Assembly (NCBI GenBank): GCA_019973155.2
Contig: BPQB01000001.1
Location: forward strand, 744,001-808,000
Direction: 5' to 3'
DNA: 64,000 bases
From: Phanerochaete sordida
Lineage: Eukaryota > Basidiomycota > Agaricomycetes > Polyporales > Phanerochaetaceae
Every line of letters starts with the position of its first letter. The first letter of the stretch is position 1. Under the pieces are notes generated by a model, which was not told the origin of the DNA, ran no database searches, and saw nothing but the letters and a program-made list of their open reading frames with translations. A program made the position numbers and the translations under genes. Shown here in pieces: positions 43,545-55,066 of this stretch.

Positions 43545-45016
43545 CGCGGTCGGTCTGTCAACGATGCCATATGAGTCCGACTGTCAAGGAGTATGGCTCT
43601 AGCGTGAGCTGCGCGATCAGTACCTGTTGATTTACAGCGTGATCGCGGAGTGGATTTCCCCGAGATGGGATAGAATAGTGGTTGAAATCGCCTAGTGGGC
43701 GGTCCTGTGCCCTCGCGCCAGTGGTCGCCTGTATCGACCGCGATGGTGCCAAGGTTGGGGAGAGGACGATAGTCACTCGGCGCCGACCATCTTGACGCTC
43801 CCCACGATCACGCCTCCGTGAGACGAAGACCCTCGCGGCCCACTGTCCGGGGTTTCGAATCGATGAGTGCTATATATTTAACGTAAGTGACGCTGACGCA
43901 CGCGATGGGCCCGTCGATGGTAGATATTGGTGCCTATCTCCTGAGCGCGCCAGGGACGGCTAGATGGTACAAAGCCGACAATTCGACGCCCTGAAGGGAA
44001 CACCGCAGGCAGCGGTGAGGGCGTGGGTAGCGACTGGCCTCGGGATACAGCAGGACTCAGGGCGATCTCGGGATAATTGGGGACACCAGTAATGGTCCGT
44101 TGGTGGGGTAATTCAAAGGGCGCCACCAAGAGCTAGTAGTCCCTGGCAGCATATGAGGTTCTAATACTGGCATGGAATATAATAAATGGCGAACTTACTC
44201 ACGCGTAGCCATCTCCACACGCACATTGGGAGCCAGAAAGCGAGATGCGCTTGGGCGCAGAAAACCTGCCAACGCTGGGGTTCTACGAGCACTGGCGCGT
44301 CACAATTCTGGCGGTCAGCCGTAGTACAATAAGGCAACACAGTGTGCCCTGAGCCTCTACCGTACCGTTATGTTCCATCATGGATCTGAGGTGAGCTGGC
44401 GGCATTAATGACAAAGCTAGGCAGATATCATAGAAAAGTGACACGGCAGCGACCAACAGGCCGGGCATGTGACCGCGCCGCTCGACGCCCACAAGGTATA
44501 CATCGTGCATCTCCCGAGATGTGGTCAGTGAAAGCGCGCCGCAGCCTGGTCGGCTCGCACTGAACCCGCCGAAGGATCCGCTTGGAGTCGGAGCGGGTAG
44601 GACCGTATGGGCGCAGATCACAAGGGTACGCGGGGGCCAATGTTTGCTCTGTGATGAGCGCGAGCAGGGTCTATCTGGGCGAGAGGCTCGCGAGGGGGTT
44701 TGTGGGTGATTGTGGTCGACGGCCAAGCCGGCTCGTAAACCTGGCCTGCCTTTTCGGGACGTCTGCCCCGCCATCACAGCATAGACGCCCAATCTCCGCC
44801 TGCGCTTTCCATTGACCAGCCACGACCAAAGACGCGTCGCCGCAAACCAGGACCTGATACCCAAGCTTACCTGCGATTAGTGCTCGTTAATATCTAATAA
44901 GTAAGGCTCTGCACTCGTGAACTGCCCAGGCCACTCAGACCATTTTTCTAGGCGTGGCTGCGGGCTGTCCATCTCCAGATCCACCTGGATGCCCTGCGAG
45001 AGTCAGGCACGCCGAG
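43545..45016. other. Intergenic region, pseudokinase gene / synaptojanin
   Basis: About 1.47 kb between divergent genes. The longest frame (minus, 44864-44283) has no family resemblance and mixed codon use. No repeat element or tRNA is recognised. The promoters of both genes should lie here. Confidence 0.5.
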
Positions 45017-48000
45017 ATGCACCTGTACCTGTCTGAAAGTCCAACACGGACGCTATACCTCGTAACAAGCTCCCAGGAGGAGTCCCAGGGTCGTCCAAGT
45101 CGCGTGCTTGTGTTCCGTACTGCGGAAGGCAAGGCATCGCAGGCCATCGCAGAGTTCCTCCCCAAGAGCGAGGTCGACCTCACCAATGCCATCAAGCTCT
45201 CCAGCAGAGTCATCAAGGGCTGCCTCGGCCTGATATCTGTTGCGGGTGGTACGCGTCCCTCTCGCTGCCCTCGGCGATTGGCAGGCTGACCGGTCCCCAC
45301 ACCCAGACATCTTCCTCGCAGTCATCACCTCTGCGACGGAACTGGGGAACACGAGGCCCTCTGGCCCGCGCCCCGAGTCCGTCGCAAAGATACACGAAGT
45401 GGGCTTCTACTCGCTGACGTCCTCGACGTGGGACACGCCCTCCTTCTACGACACCGCGCCGAGCCCCACCTTCGCCGAGCAGGCCGACACGTTCCTGCGC
45501 GACTCGTACTCGGGCCAGAACTCGCAGAACGCGCCGTTCGAGCACCCGTGCGCGCCGCTCACGAAGATCATCGCCGCAGGCACGTTCTACTATGCGCTCG
45601 AGCCGTACTGGGACCTCTCGTCGCGCCTCTCGCAGCGCATCGCGCGCGACGGCCAGGCACCGCAGGACATGGGCCACTACGACGACCGCTTCCTGTGGAA
45701 TGAGTATATCGTGCGCAGTCTCCTTGACTTCCGCGAGCGCCTCGATCCTGCGGAGCGCAGCGACCTCGACAAGTGCCAGTTCATCGTAAGTTGTGCCCGT
45801 CTGCGACCGACTCCTGCTCACTGAACATCTAAGGTGCTTGCCATCCAAGGCTATGTCGGCATACATGCCTTGCCCTTGCCCGCGCCACCCACCAACGGGA
45901 AGCCAATGGTCGCCACAATCTCGCTGATTTCGCGGCTTGGCTGGAAGCGGGCTGGTACACGCTTCAATACGCGAGGTGTGGACGACGACGGTAATTGTGC
46001 AAATTTCGTGGAGGTAGGAAATCTATCAAGAAAGAAAAAGGGCTGAATATTCACTTGTCTATGTCCCTCTAGACTGAGACTATCTTCAGCACCGAAATGA
46101 ACTGCTTCAGCTTCGTGCAGGTCAGAGGCAGCGTTCCGCGTAAGAGAGCATCAGTCGTATTTTTATCATCAAAGCTGACGCGTGCGCGACAGTGTTCTGG
46201 GAGCAACAGGGTCTGCAGACCTTTGGGCAGAAGATCCAGATCACGCGGCCGCAGGCGTCGCAGCCGGCGTTCGAGCGGCACTTCTTGCAGCTCATCGACG
46301 AGTACGGCGCCGTGCACGCGATCAACCTGCTCGGGCAGAAGGAGAACGAGGCGAGCCTGACGACCGCGTACGCGCGCTCGCTGCACACCGCGCAGCAGGA
46401 CATGGGCGACGCGCTCGGCATCACGCACTTCGACTTCCACAACATGGTGCGGCTGTACGGGCACGACGGCGTCGTGGGCCAGCTGCGGTGCGTCTGGGTC
46501 TGTGTGCGGGGCTGGCGGCGTGCTGAAGACGGCGCAGGCGGCAGGACAGCGTCGTGGAGCACATAGACAGGTTCGGCTTCACGATGGCGGACGCGACCAC
46601 GAACGAGATCATCACGTACCAGAAGGGCGTGTTCCGGACGAACTGCCTGGACTGGTGCGCGCGCCGCTCCTGCCTCCCGCTCCTCGCCTGACGTCCCCGC
46701 GCAGTCTCGACCGCACGAACTTCGTGCAGGACATCCTCTCGCGGACCGTGCTGGAGCAATACCTCTCGCTCGTGCGCCGCGAGTGGATGAGCATCAGCTC
46801 GCTGTGGTCGTACCACCGCGAGCTCTGGGCCGAGAACGGCGACGCGCTCTCGCGCATATATGCGGGCACCGGCGCGCTGAACACGAGCTACACGCGCAGC
46901 GGCAAGCGCACGCTGGCGGGCATGCTCTCCGACGCCACGAAGAGTGTCTCGAGGGCGTACATCAATAACTTCCAAGACAAGAACAAGCAGGTGGCGATCG
47001 ATATGTTCCTGGTGAGTTGCGGAGTGAGGGTTGTCTGGCGAGGCTCGCTCATGGAGACGTAGGGCTACATCAGCACCCAAAGACAGGTCACTATTTTTGA
47101 CCCAGTCCATGACTTGGTCCGCGAGGCCTTGGAAAGACGGTCAGGTCCATGCTCATACATTCGAGGGCCGTGCTAACTGTGTTCAAAGCTTGCCGGAGTA
47201 CTCAACAACAAGACGATGTGTAATCTTCACGGGTACTTGGAATGTCAACGGACGGGTTCGTGTCACTAACTCACTCCACTACCTCTTGTATCAATTGAGT
47301 TCCCGCAGCCTCCTTCGTCTGAACCACTAGGAGCCTGGCTATTTCCACGCAACAGTACGTCGCCGTTTTGGCCAGCCTGCCACGTCTTATACAGATCACT
47401 ATAGCTCCCGCAGACATACCTGAGTACGTCGTACACGTAACAACCTGGAGCCGATGCTAACTGCACCCAGACCAGACATCTACGCGATAGGCTTTCAAGA
47501 GATTGTACCGCTGACCGCTCAGCAAATTGTCCAGGCAGACCCCGAGCGAAAGTGGGCACGTTTGCTCATGCCCATTGACTGCGCCACTAACGCTATCCCA
47601 GGCGTATGTGGGAGACGGAGATCCTCGACACCCTGAACCGGGCACCGGACCAGAAGAACAAGTATGTGCTCCTGAGGAGCCAGCAGGTGCGGCAGCCCTT
47701 CCGGGCCGGACGCTCCAAGGCACTGACCCGTGCTCTAGTTGGTCGGCACAGCCTTGCTCGTCTTGGTCAAGGCAGAGCTCGTCCCGGTGATACGCAATGT
47801 CGAGGCCGCAACGCACAAGGTGCGTGTCCGCGCACGCCTCTCAAATGCCACTCACGGGGCACCACGCTCTAGACGGGCCTCCGCGGCATGTCGGGCAACA
47901 AGGGTGCAGTGGCTATCCGCCTCGACTACTACGACACCAACTTCTGCTTCATCACGGCACATCTGGCCGCGGGGCACTCGAATGTCGAAGAGCGGAACGC

Positions 48001-49178
48001 GGACTACAACACCATCGTCAACGGCCTGCACTTCCTCAAGGGCAAGACTATTGACACCCATCAGTGAGTCGCCGCAGCTTTGCCAGGCTCCGCGCTGGCT
48101 AGACCTCTACCCACAGGAATGTCGTTTGGCTTGCCGATACGAACTATCGGATAGATTTGGAAAACGAGCGGGTGCGACAGCTGGCACAAGCGGACGACTT
48201 CGATGCCCTCCTTTCCGCCGACCAGGTGAGTCATGCGATGTCGTCTTCTCCGCCAAATTTACGCGTTATTACAATCCTAGTTACGCCGAGTAATGGACGA
48301 ACACGAAGCATTCGACGGGTACATCGAGGGCCCTCTTCTCTTTGCGCCGACGTACAAGTACGATTACGGATCGGACAAATATGACACAGGCGAAAAGATG
48401 CGCATACCAGCCTGGACAGGTCACTCTTCCTTGTTCTGCGCTGTCAGCCGCACCCCCAGCTGACAGAGATGCCCGCTGCAGACCGGATACTGTACAGAGG
48501 CGATGCACTCGACATGTCTGTGTACCACAGAGCCGAGCTCAAAAGCTCCGATCATCGGCCAGGTGTGTATGGGCCCCGCCGCGGTCTTCGCACTGCTGTA
48601 TTGTGCTGACTGCGGTTCGAAGTCTTCGCCATCTTCAGGGCAGAAATCCGCGTCATCGACCACGTCAAACGCGCGTCGCTCTCGCGGCTGCTGCTCGAGA
48701 ACGTGACCAGCACCGCGCCCGGCGAGAAGCTCGACGAGAAACTCGCGTCGCTCACGCTCACGCTCGCGGGCACGGGCGACGTATCAGAGCGTGTGTATTC
48801 CCGATCGCCCTCCTGCTCCGCGGACACTGACGCGGGCCCCCAGTGCCCCCTCCGAGCTCTGACGACGCCGCCTGGTGGGACAGCCCAGGTACGCACGGCG
48901 CATGACTCCGCCGGCCGCGTTGTGCTGACCCTATCGCAGAGCACCCCGGCGGCGTGTTCCCTGCGGTGCCCGGGTCACCTGGTGCCCTGCGGCGAGGCAA
49001 TCCGTTCGACTCCCCGAACGACTCGCCGTTATCGTCTCCGTCTTCGTCCGAGGAGCGGCTGTACAACACGCTGCAGGCACCTATCGCGCCTCAGCCTCTA
49101 AGCCCCTCCGTAAGCCGACGGCCGCCGCCTCCGCCCCCGCGCTCCGCAAAACCGCACGGTGACGGGAATAACGTATAG
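45017..49178 (+). CDS. syj1: Synaptojanin-type inositol polyphosphate phosphatase (Sac1 + 5-phosphatase)
   Basis: ATG 45017 gives [20 protein letters not shown], the family's usual start; many exons run to TAG 49178. The Sac1 domain includes [28 protein letters not shown] sequence ([20 protein letters not shown]), [40 protein letters not shown] and the catalytic CLDCLDRTN, split by an intron. The 5-phosphatase domain has [88 protein letters not shown] and [19 protein letters not shown]. Both sets of catalytic residues are present. It should clear PI4P and PI(4,5)P2 at endocytic membranes. The tail has one NPF ([12 protein letters not shown]-domain ligand) and PPPPPPRS. A 10-nt microexon (47414-47423) joins FPRN to [10 protein letters not shown] as NNIPEPDIY. 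Confidence 0.92.
47414..47423 (+). other. 10-nt microexon in the 5-phosphatase domain
   Basis: ACATACCTGA lies between acceptor CTCCCGCAG and donor GTACGTCG. It restores frame between the exon ending CGC AAC A and the exon starting A CCA GAC ATC, adding Asn-Ile-Pro and the first bases of a Glu codon. Direct joining would destroy the conserved [10 protein letters not shown]. Confidence 0.65.
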
Positions 49179-49271
49179 TGGCGTGGCCCAAGAAATAGCG
49201 TTCGACAGTCCGAAATAATCGTGGAAGTACAGCATAATAAAGGATGTATATTACAGCGCGTACCAGGATGC

Positions 49272-51125
49272 TCAGATGATGCCTTGCTTCTTGAGGTCCT
49301 CGTACGTTTTCCGGTTGTACACATTGCCCTCCTCGTCCTCGAGCTCCTCCATGGTCTCCTGCTCAAAGATCTCGTTCCGTCCCTCGCGCTTAAGCTTCTC
49401 CGCCACTGGACAACAATAGCGTTAGTTTCGTCGACCCTGCAGATCAGTCCACATGGCGCAAACTTACAGGCAAGGGCGTCCTCAATCCGAGTGATCTCGT
49501 GGAAGTGCTTCGTGTTCGGCAGTCCGAGCGCACGCATTCCGAACGCATGCCGTGACTCCTGGAAGTGCCGGTCGAAGTTTTTGCTGCGCGCAAGTAAGCG
49601 TTAGCAAGGCACAGGACGGGCGCAGGCGGGAAGGGCTCACCGTCCCATGTAGACATGATCAGAGCAGATTTCGCACCGGTACTCCACGCCGAGACCGTGC
49701 AGCTTGTAGAGCCAGTATGGAATAGGCTTTCCGTCCCATCCGAGCGGCAGCTTGAGCGGGTTGTATATGCGCTCTTCTTCCTCCTCCTCTTCGGCGCCCT
49801 CCGTGGTCGTCGGCGCGGCAACCGGGGCCTTTGGTTTCGACTGCTCGAGCAGCTCCTGCTCACGCTCCCGGGCCGTGAGGGAGAACCGCCGTTCCACGTT
49901 GGACTTGGTGTCGTTCAGCACCGAGGCGAGAGACGCCAGCATCCCGGTGCAGAGGTGCGTGAGCAGCGCGGCAGTCCGGTGCTTCGAGCCGGACGCAGTC
50001 ACCGCGCCGTGGCCGTTGCTCGCACCGTTGGCCCCGTTCTCCGAAGTCGAAGGGCCGTTGGGGTTCACCGGCGGCTCGCCAGACTCGGCCTGTTTGGCAG
50101 CGGCCTTGATGTGCTTCTTAGAGTTCAAGTGCGCGTCGTACACCGTCTGCTTGGAGTACATCTTCTGGCCTAATTGCACGCGAGATGAAGCAGCGGAACA
50201 TTGTAGGATCAAAGGCAATACTCACATGCTGCACACCAGATACCACCGGCCTCTGTTGGTTGCTTCGGTGCGGTCTCTTCCCATCCCTCAATGAGCCCAG
50301 TGTCCCACTGAAGGCTAAACTGTGCCTCAGCTTCGCGTAGTTGCGACTCGATGTCAACTAACGGCTGTGCACGCTTAGCGAACGACAGCAAGTACGAGTG
50401 CAAGGACTTGATATAGCTGAGGAGAGCGCTGTGAGTATGTTGAAAGGTCCTCAAGATAGAAGGAAGCACGTACAGTTCGTAGTCTCTGGTTGTCCGGCAG
50501 TCCTTAGGCAGTTCATTATGAACGGTGGTAGATTGAGCAGCAAGAAGTACATCAAGGTATTGTAGGTACCCCAACCGCTTGCTAATGTTCTTCAGGTTGT
50601 TGTAAGTCGTGTGATTTGCGTACAAATCGAGGTATTTGCCGTACTGCTCTTCACCGGAGAATAGCAGAGCGATGGCTGTCATTCAAGGCTCATTAGCGAG
50701 GTCCAGACGATGGAAAGTGTATACGCACGGTCATCCGCCTCGTAATCATCCTCGCCCACTGCCTCCATGCCTTCATCCATGAAAGCTGAGAGCTCTAGCT
50801 CGAAACCATTTGCAATGGTTTCTGGGTACTTGACATAGTGCTCTTGAATCTTGCCCAGGCGTGCATAGAACTCGTCAAGGTTGTTCTGGTTCCCTGTGGC
50901 TGACAGTTTCTCGAGCTCTGCCTTCCTGGCGTCCTGATCCTCGTATGTATTATTCAGCGAGACAACCCGAGACTGTATGCGGTCCAGGAGCTGCGAGGCC
51001 TTATGTTCTGTCTGGAGGCGGCCTTCATGTGTCGGCTGAGGCTTGGAGAGAATAGTGTAAAGAGCCCGCTCGTAGTGCTCGATCTCTTCGTGCGTTTGCC
51101 TCTGCACTTCGATTATTGAGTCCAT
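49272..51125 (-). CDS. PRP9: Splicing factor 3A subunit 3 (SF3A3/Prp9/SAP61)
   Basis: ATG 51125, TGA 49272. The N-terminus [20 protein letters not shown] begins a helical SF3a60 domain ([74 protein letters not shown]). A matrin-type zinc finger follows: GIWCAAC spliced to [21 protein letters not shown] low-complexity acidic linker precedes [20 protein letters not shown] and the C-terminal finger [37 protein letters not shown]. The protein is a U2 snRNP component needed for prespliceosome assembly. It is convergent with the synaptojanin gene (93-bp gap) and divergent from FAL1 (163 bp), so two RNA-processing genes share a compact promoter. An upstream in-frame ATG (51194) was rejected because family members begin at MDSII-type sequence. 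Confidence 0.92.
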
Positions 51126-51288
51126 TTCGTGGAGGTGCAGGGAGGTTCGGGATGCAGGGAAGGGGAAAGACGAGGGAAGAACGATGAGCAACAACAGCGG
51201 TCAGTGAGAACTGGGCGCTTACGCACATCTGAAGCGTTCGTTGGGAATTTCGAATTCCGACAATTCTACCTTCACACTCTCGTTCAAC

Positions 51289-52908
<1,620 letters not shown>

Positions 52909-53292
52909 GTTCGACAATGTACTTCCATACCATTCTGTCTGCTTGCCGACTTCCGGATTGCCGTTTGCGTGGGACGCTGTTTTCTGTGCATATCCCTCTG
53001 TAATGCCGTATTTTTTATGTGCTTCGTACATTACCTCCCGTGTAGCACCAGTCTCTTGAACAAATAGCTGTTTTACGCGCCCTGACGTGGCGCGTCGCGA
53101 AGTCACATGCATGCACGTGACTCGGCAAATTCGGCACCGAGAGCGCGCCCTGCAAGTTGAACATCAACCACGCCCTCGATCCTCCGGCGACGGCTTTATT
53201 CTTCCCTTTTGCTTCCACCGCCTCGTCCAGCACCCCGAAAGTCGTGCTGAAACAGCCTACACTCTCTTGCTTTCATCTTGAGTACGATCGCT
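52909..53292. promoter_or_regulatory. Promoter region of the CDK-substrate-like gene with G1/S-like motifs
   Basis: A 384-bp gap. Between 53072 and 53120 lie TTTTACGCGCC, TGACGTGGCGCGTCGCGAAG and GCACGTGACTC, a local cluster of CGCG-core words resembling MCB/SCB or E2F-type sites that drive G1/S genes in fungi. Function is inferred from motif resemblance only. Confidence 0.35.
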
Positions 53293-54204
53293 ATGCAACG
53301 CCCGGGACCTCTTCGCGATATTCCACTTGACCGCATCAATTTCGCGGACAATATTTCCCACCCAGTGTCCCTCAAACAGAGGCCAAACAAACGCCCCCTT
53401 TCGCCAAACGCATCGCCAGTCTCTACTCCTGTGAAGCGCCAGATAATGCACCCAGGTGCTGCAGGACCATCGGAGAAGGGGGCGCAGGGCCTTGTGTGGC
53501 CCACAGACGATCCCTCGACGCCAGTACGCGTCCGCGGGACGCCGTCCAGCCTCTCGCTCACGCCACGCAAGCTCGACTTTGGCGGCGCGGAGGCTGACGA
53601 CACGGACTGCGGCTCGCCGATGAAGTGGTCGCCACCGAGTCCTGTCCGTCGTGCCGCCTCGCTATCGCCGGACGACATGGACATCGACGATTGCTTCACA
53701 CCCGGGCGATCGCCCGCGCTGTCGCTGCTCGAGGCTGCGATGTTCGCTGCGACCGACCGCAGCTCGATCCACTACCCCGGCTTCGACGTCTTCGTCGAGC
53801 ACGGCGACGTCCCCGCGGAGCCGTCGACGTCTTCGCTGACGCGGAAGCCTTCGCTGGGGCCGGGCAGCGCGAAGAAGGCGAAGGAGCAGGACAAGGAGAA
53901 CGTGCCGCCACCCCGGGCCAAGACACCGCGGGTAGGGAAGGAGGAGGCCCTGGCGAAGGTTGCCGGCGGCGCGCTGCTCAGGACGGGCGGCGCGGAGATC
54001 GAGAACTGGTCGCCGTGCGCGCCGGAGGACGGGCTCGGCATGTCGCCGAAGCCGCGGCTGAACCCGCACCAGCTCGTCAAACGCGGGCAGGCGGTGCCCT
54101 GGCTGACCCCCGAGCACGCGCTGTCGAACCACGCGCTGAAGCCGCTCTCGACGCGACTGCAGGAGGCGGCATCGGAGGAGGTGGAGTGGGAGGAGGACAT
54201 GTAA
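53293..54204 (+). CDS. Unknown protein with CDK consensus sites and a KEN box, 303 aa
   Basis: Single-exon frame; I chose the first ATG (53293). The protein is disordered and has about fifteen Ser/Thr-Pro sites. Six fit the full CDK consensus S/T-P-x-K/R (TPVK, TPVR, TPRK, SPMK, SPVR, TPGR). A KEN box stands at residues 201-203 (EQDKENVPPP), preceded by a Lys-rich patch (GSAKKAKEQD) that could be a nuclear signal. A likely folded segment is SPALSLLEAAMFAATDRSSI, HYPGFDVFVEHGD. The C-terminus is very acidic (EVEWEEDM). I do not recognise the family. Composition and upstream CGCG motifs suggest a cell-cycle protein phosphorylated by CDK and degraded through APC/C; this is inference. Confidence 0.65.
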   Translation: MQRPGPLRDIPLDRINFADNISHPVSLKQRPNKRPLSPNASPVSTPVKRQIMHPGAAGPSEKGAQGLVWPTDDPSTPVRVRGTPSSLSLTPRKLDFGGAEADDTDCGSPMKWSPPSPVRRAASLSPDDMDIDDCFTPGRSPALSLLEAAMFAATDRSSIHYPGFDVFVEHGDVPAEPSTSSLTRKPSLGPGSAKKAKEQDKENVPPPRAKTPRVGKEEALAKVAGGALLRTGGAEIENWSPCAPEDGLGMSPKPRLNPHQLVKRGQAVPWLTPEHALSNHALKPLSTRLQEAASEEVEWEEDM

Positions 54205-54636
54205 TGCTTTGCCGTGGACTACCATCTCAATCTCGCTATCATCGGAAGCTGCTCAATCAATCAAGGACGCTCTACACACTCAGTGAGTGCATGCCGGCGA
54301 GACGCGTAGCGACGGGGCTGACCGTCTCGCAGACTGCATATACACTATACCAACATATTCTCGCACACACCCACACACAACTCCATGCCTCCCGTTGCTT
54401 GCCATATATGCTTTATGTTGTAAAATAGGTTTCTTGCACTAGGAAATGAACTTTACGATTGGTTCTGGACGCTGTGTGACCGGCCGCGGCGGGCTGGCTG
54501 GCAGAGGCGACGAGGCGCGGGACCCCGGCCACCGTGGGACGCCACGTTGTGTGATGGGTTTCCTTATCTGGCGGTGCTACGTTTGCGCTGGCAGTGTGTT
54601 CGGTACTTGAGCGCGTACCCACTCCCCGCTGCGAGA
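54205..54636. other. Intergenic region, CDK-substrate-like gene / LCL2
   Basis: 432 bp with a CA-rich stretch near 54360-54385 (CACACACCCACACACAACTC). The LCL2 promoter should lie in the right half. No gene is seen. Confidence 0.45.
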
Positions 54637-55066
54637 ATGCTCCTGAACGCGGCAAGGGTCTTCAGCCTCTGTGCCTTCCTGTGCGCGATGCCGCTCGCTC
54701 TCGCGCAGTTCAACTTCTTCGAGCAGATGTTCGGGCAGGGCCCCCCTGGTGGCCAGCACCAGCAGCGGCGGCCGTCCTCCCACTCCCAGTGGGCTGCCCA
54801 GGCTGACGCTGGTGCGTGTGTCCATTCCGTGCCGGAGCCATGGCGACGCTGACCGCGCCGCGCTGCTAGTGCCCTGCGCGCAGTACCTCTGCCCGGACAC
54901 CCTCGTCTGCGTGTCCAACCCGTCCGACTGTCCCTGCCCATACGCCGAGGACATCAAGTGCCTCCTCCCCGAAGGCGAGGACAAGCGGGCCGCCACCGTG
55001 GCATGCGTGCGCGGCGCACACGACTGCTCCGACGTGGAACGCCTGCACAAACGATTCGCCAAATGA
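54637..55066 (+). CDS. LCL2: LCL2-like secreted/ER protein, 123 aa
   Basis: Two exons, 54637-54811 and 54870-55066, give 124 codons. Residues 1-24 form a signal peptide (RVFSLCAFLCAMPLALAQFN). The mature part starts FNFFEQMFGQGPPGGQ, a family hallmark, followed by Gln/Arg/Ser-rich sequence and a Cys-rich module: VPCAQYLCPDTLVCVSNPSD, CPCPYAEDIKCLLPEGEDKR and VACVRGAHDC, eight Cys in all that probably form disulphides. Yeast Lcl2 is a small secretory-pathway protein linked to ER quality control and chronological lifespan. The intron has donor GTGCGT and acceptor CTGCTAG with a CTGAC branch. Confidence 0.88.

Noticed and set aside
44283..44864. 193-codon minus-strand frame between the pseudokinase and synaptojanin genes
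   Set aside because: No recognisable domain, poor codon bias and no flanking exon. It looks like chance.
51126..51194. Upstream in-frame ATG for SF3A3
   Set aside because: The extra residues are hydrophobic and unlike the family. MDSIIEVQR is the expected start, and the extension lies in the short divergent promoter.
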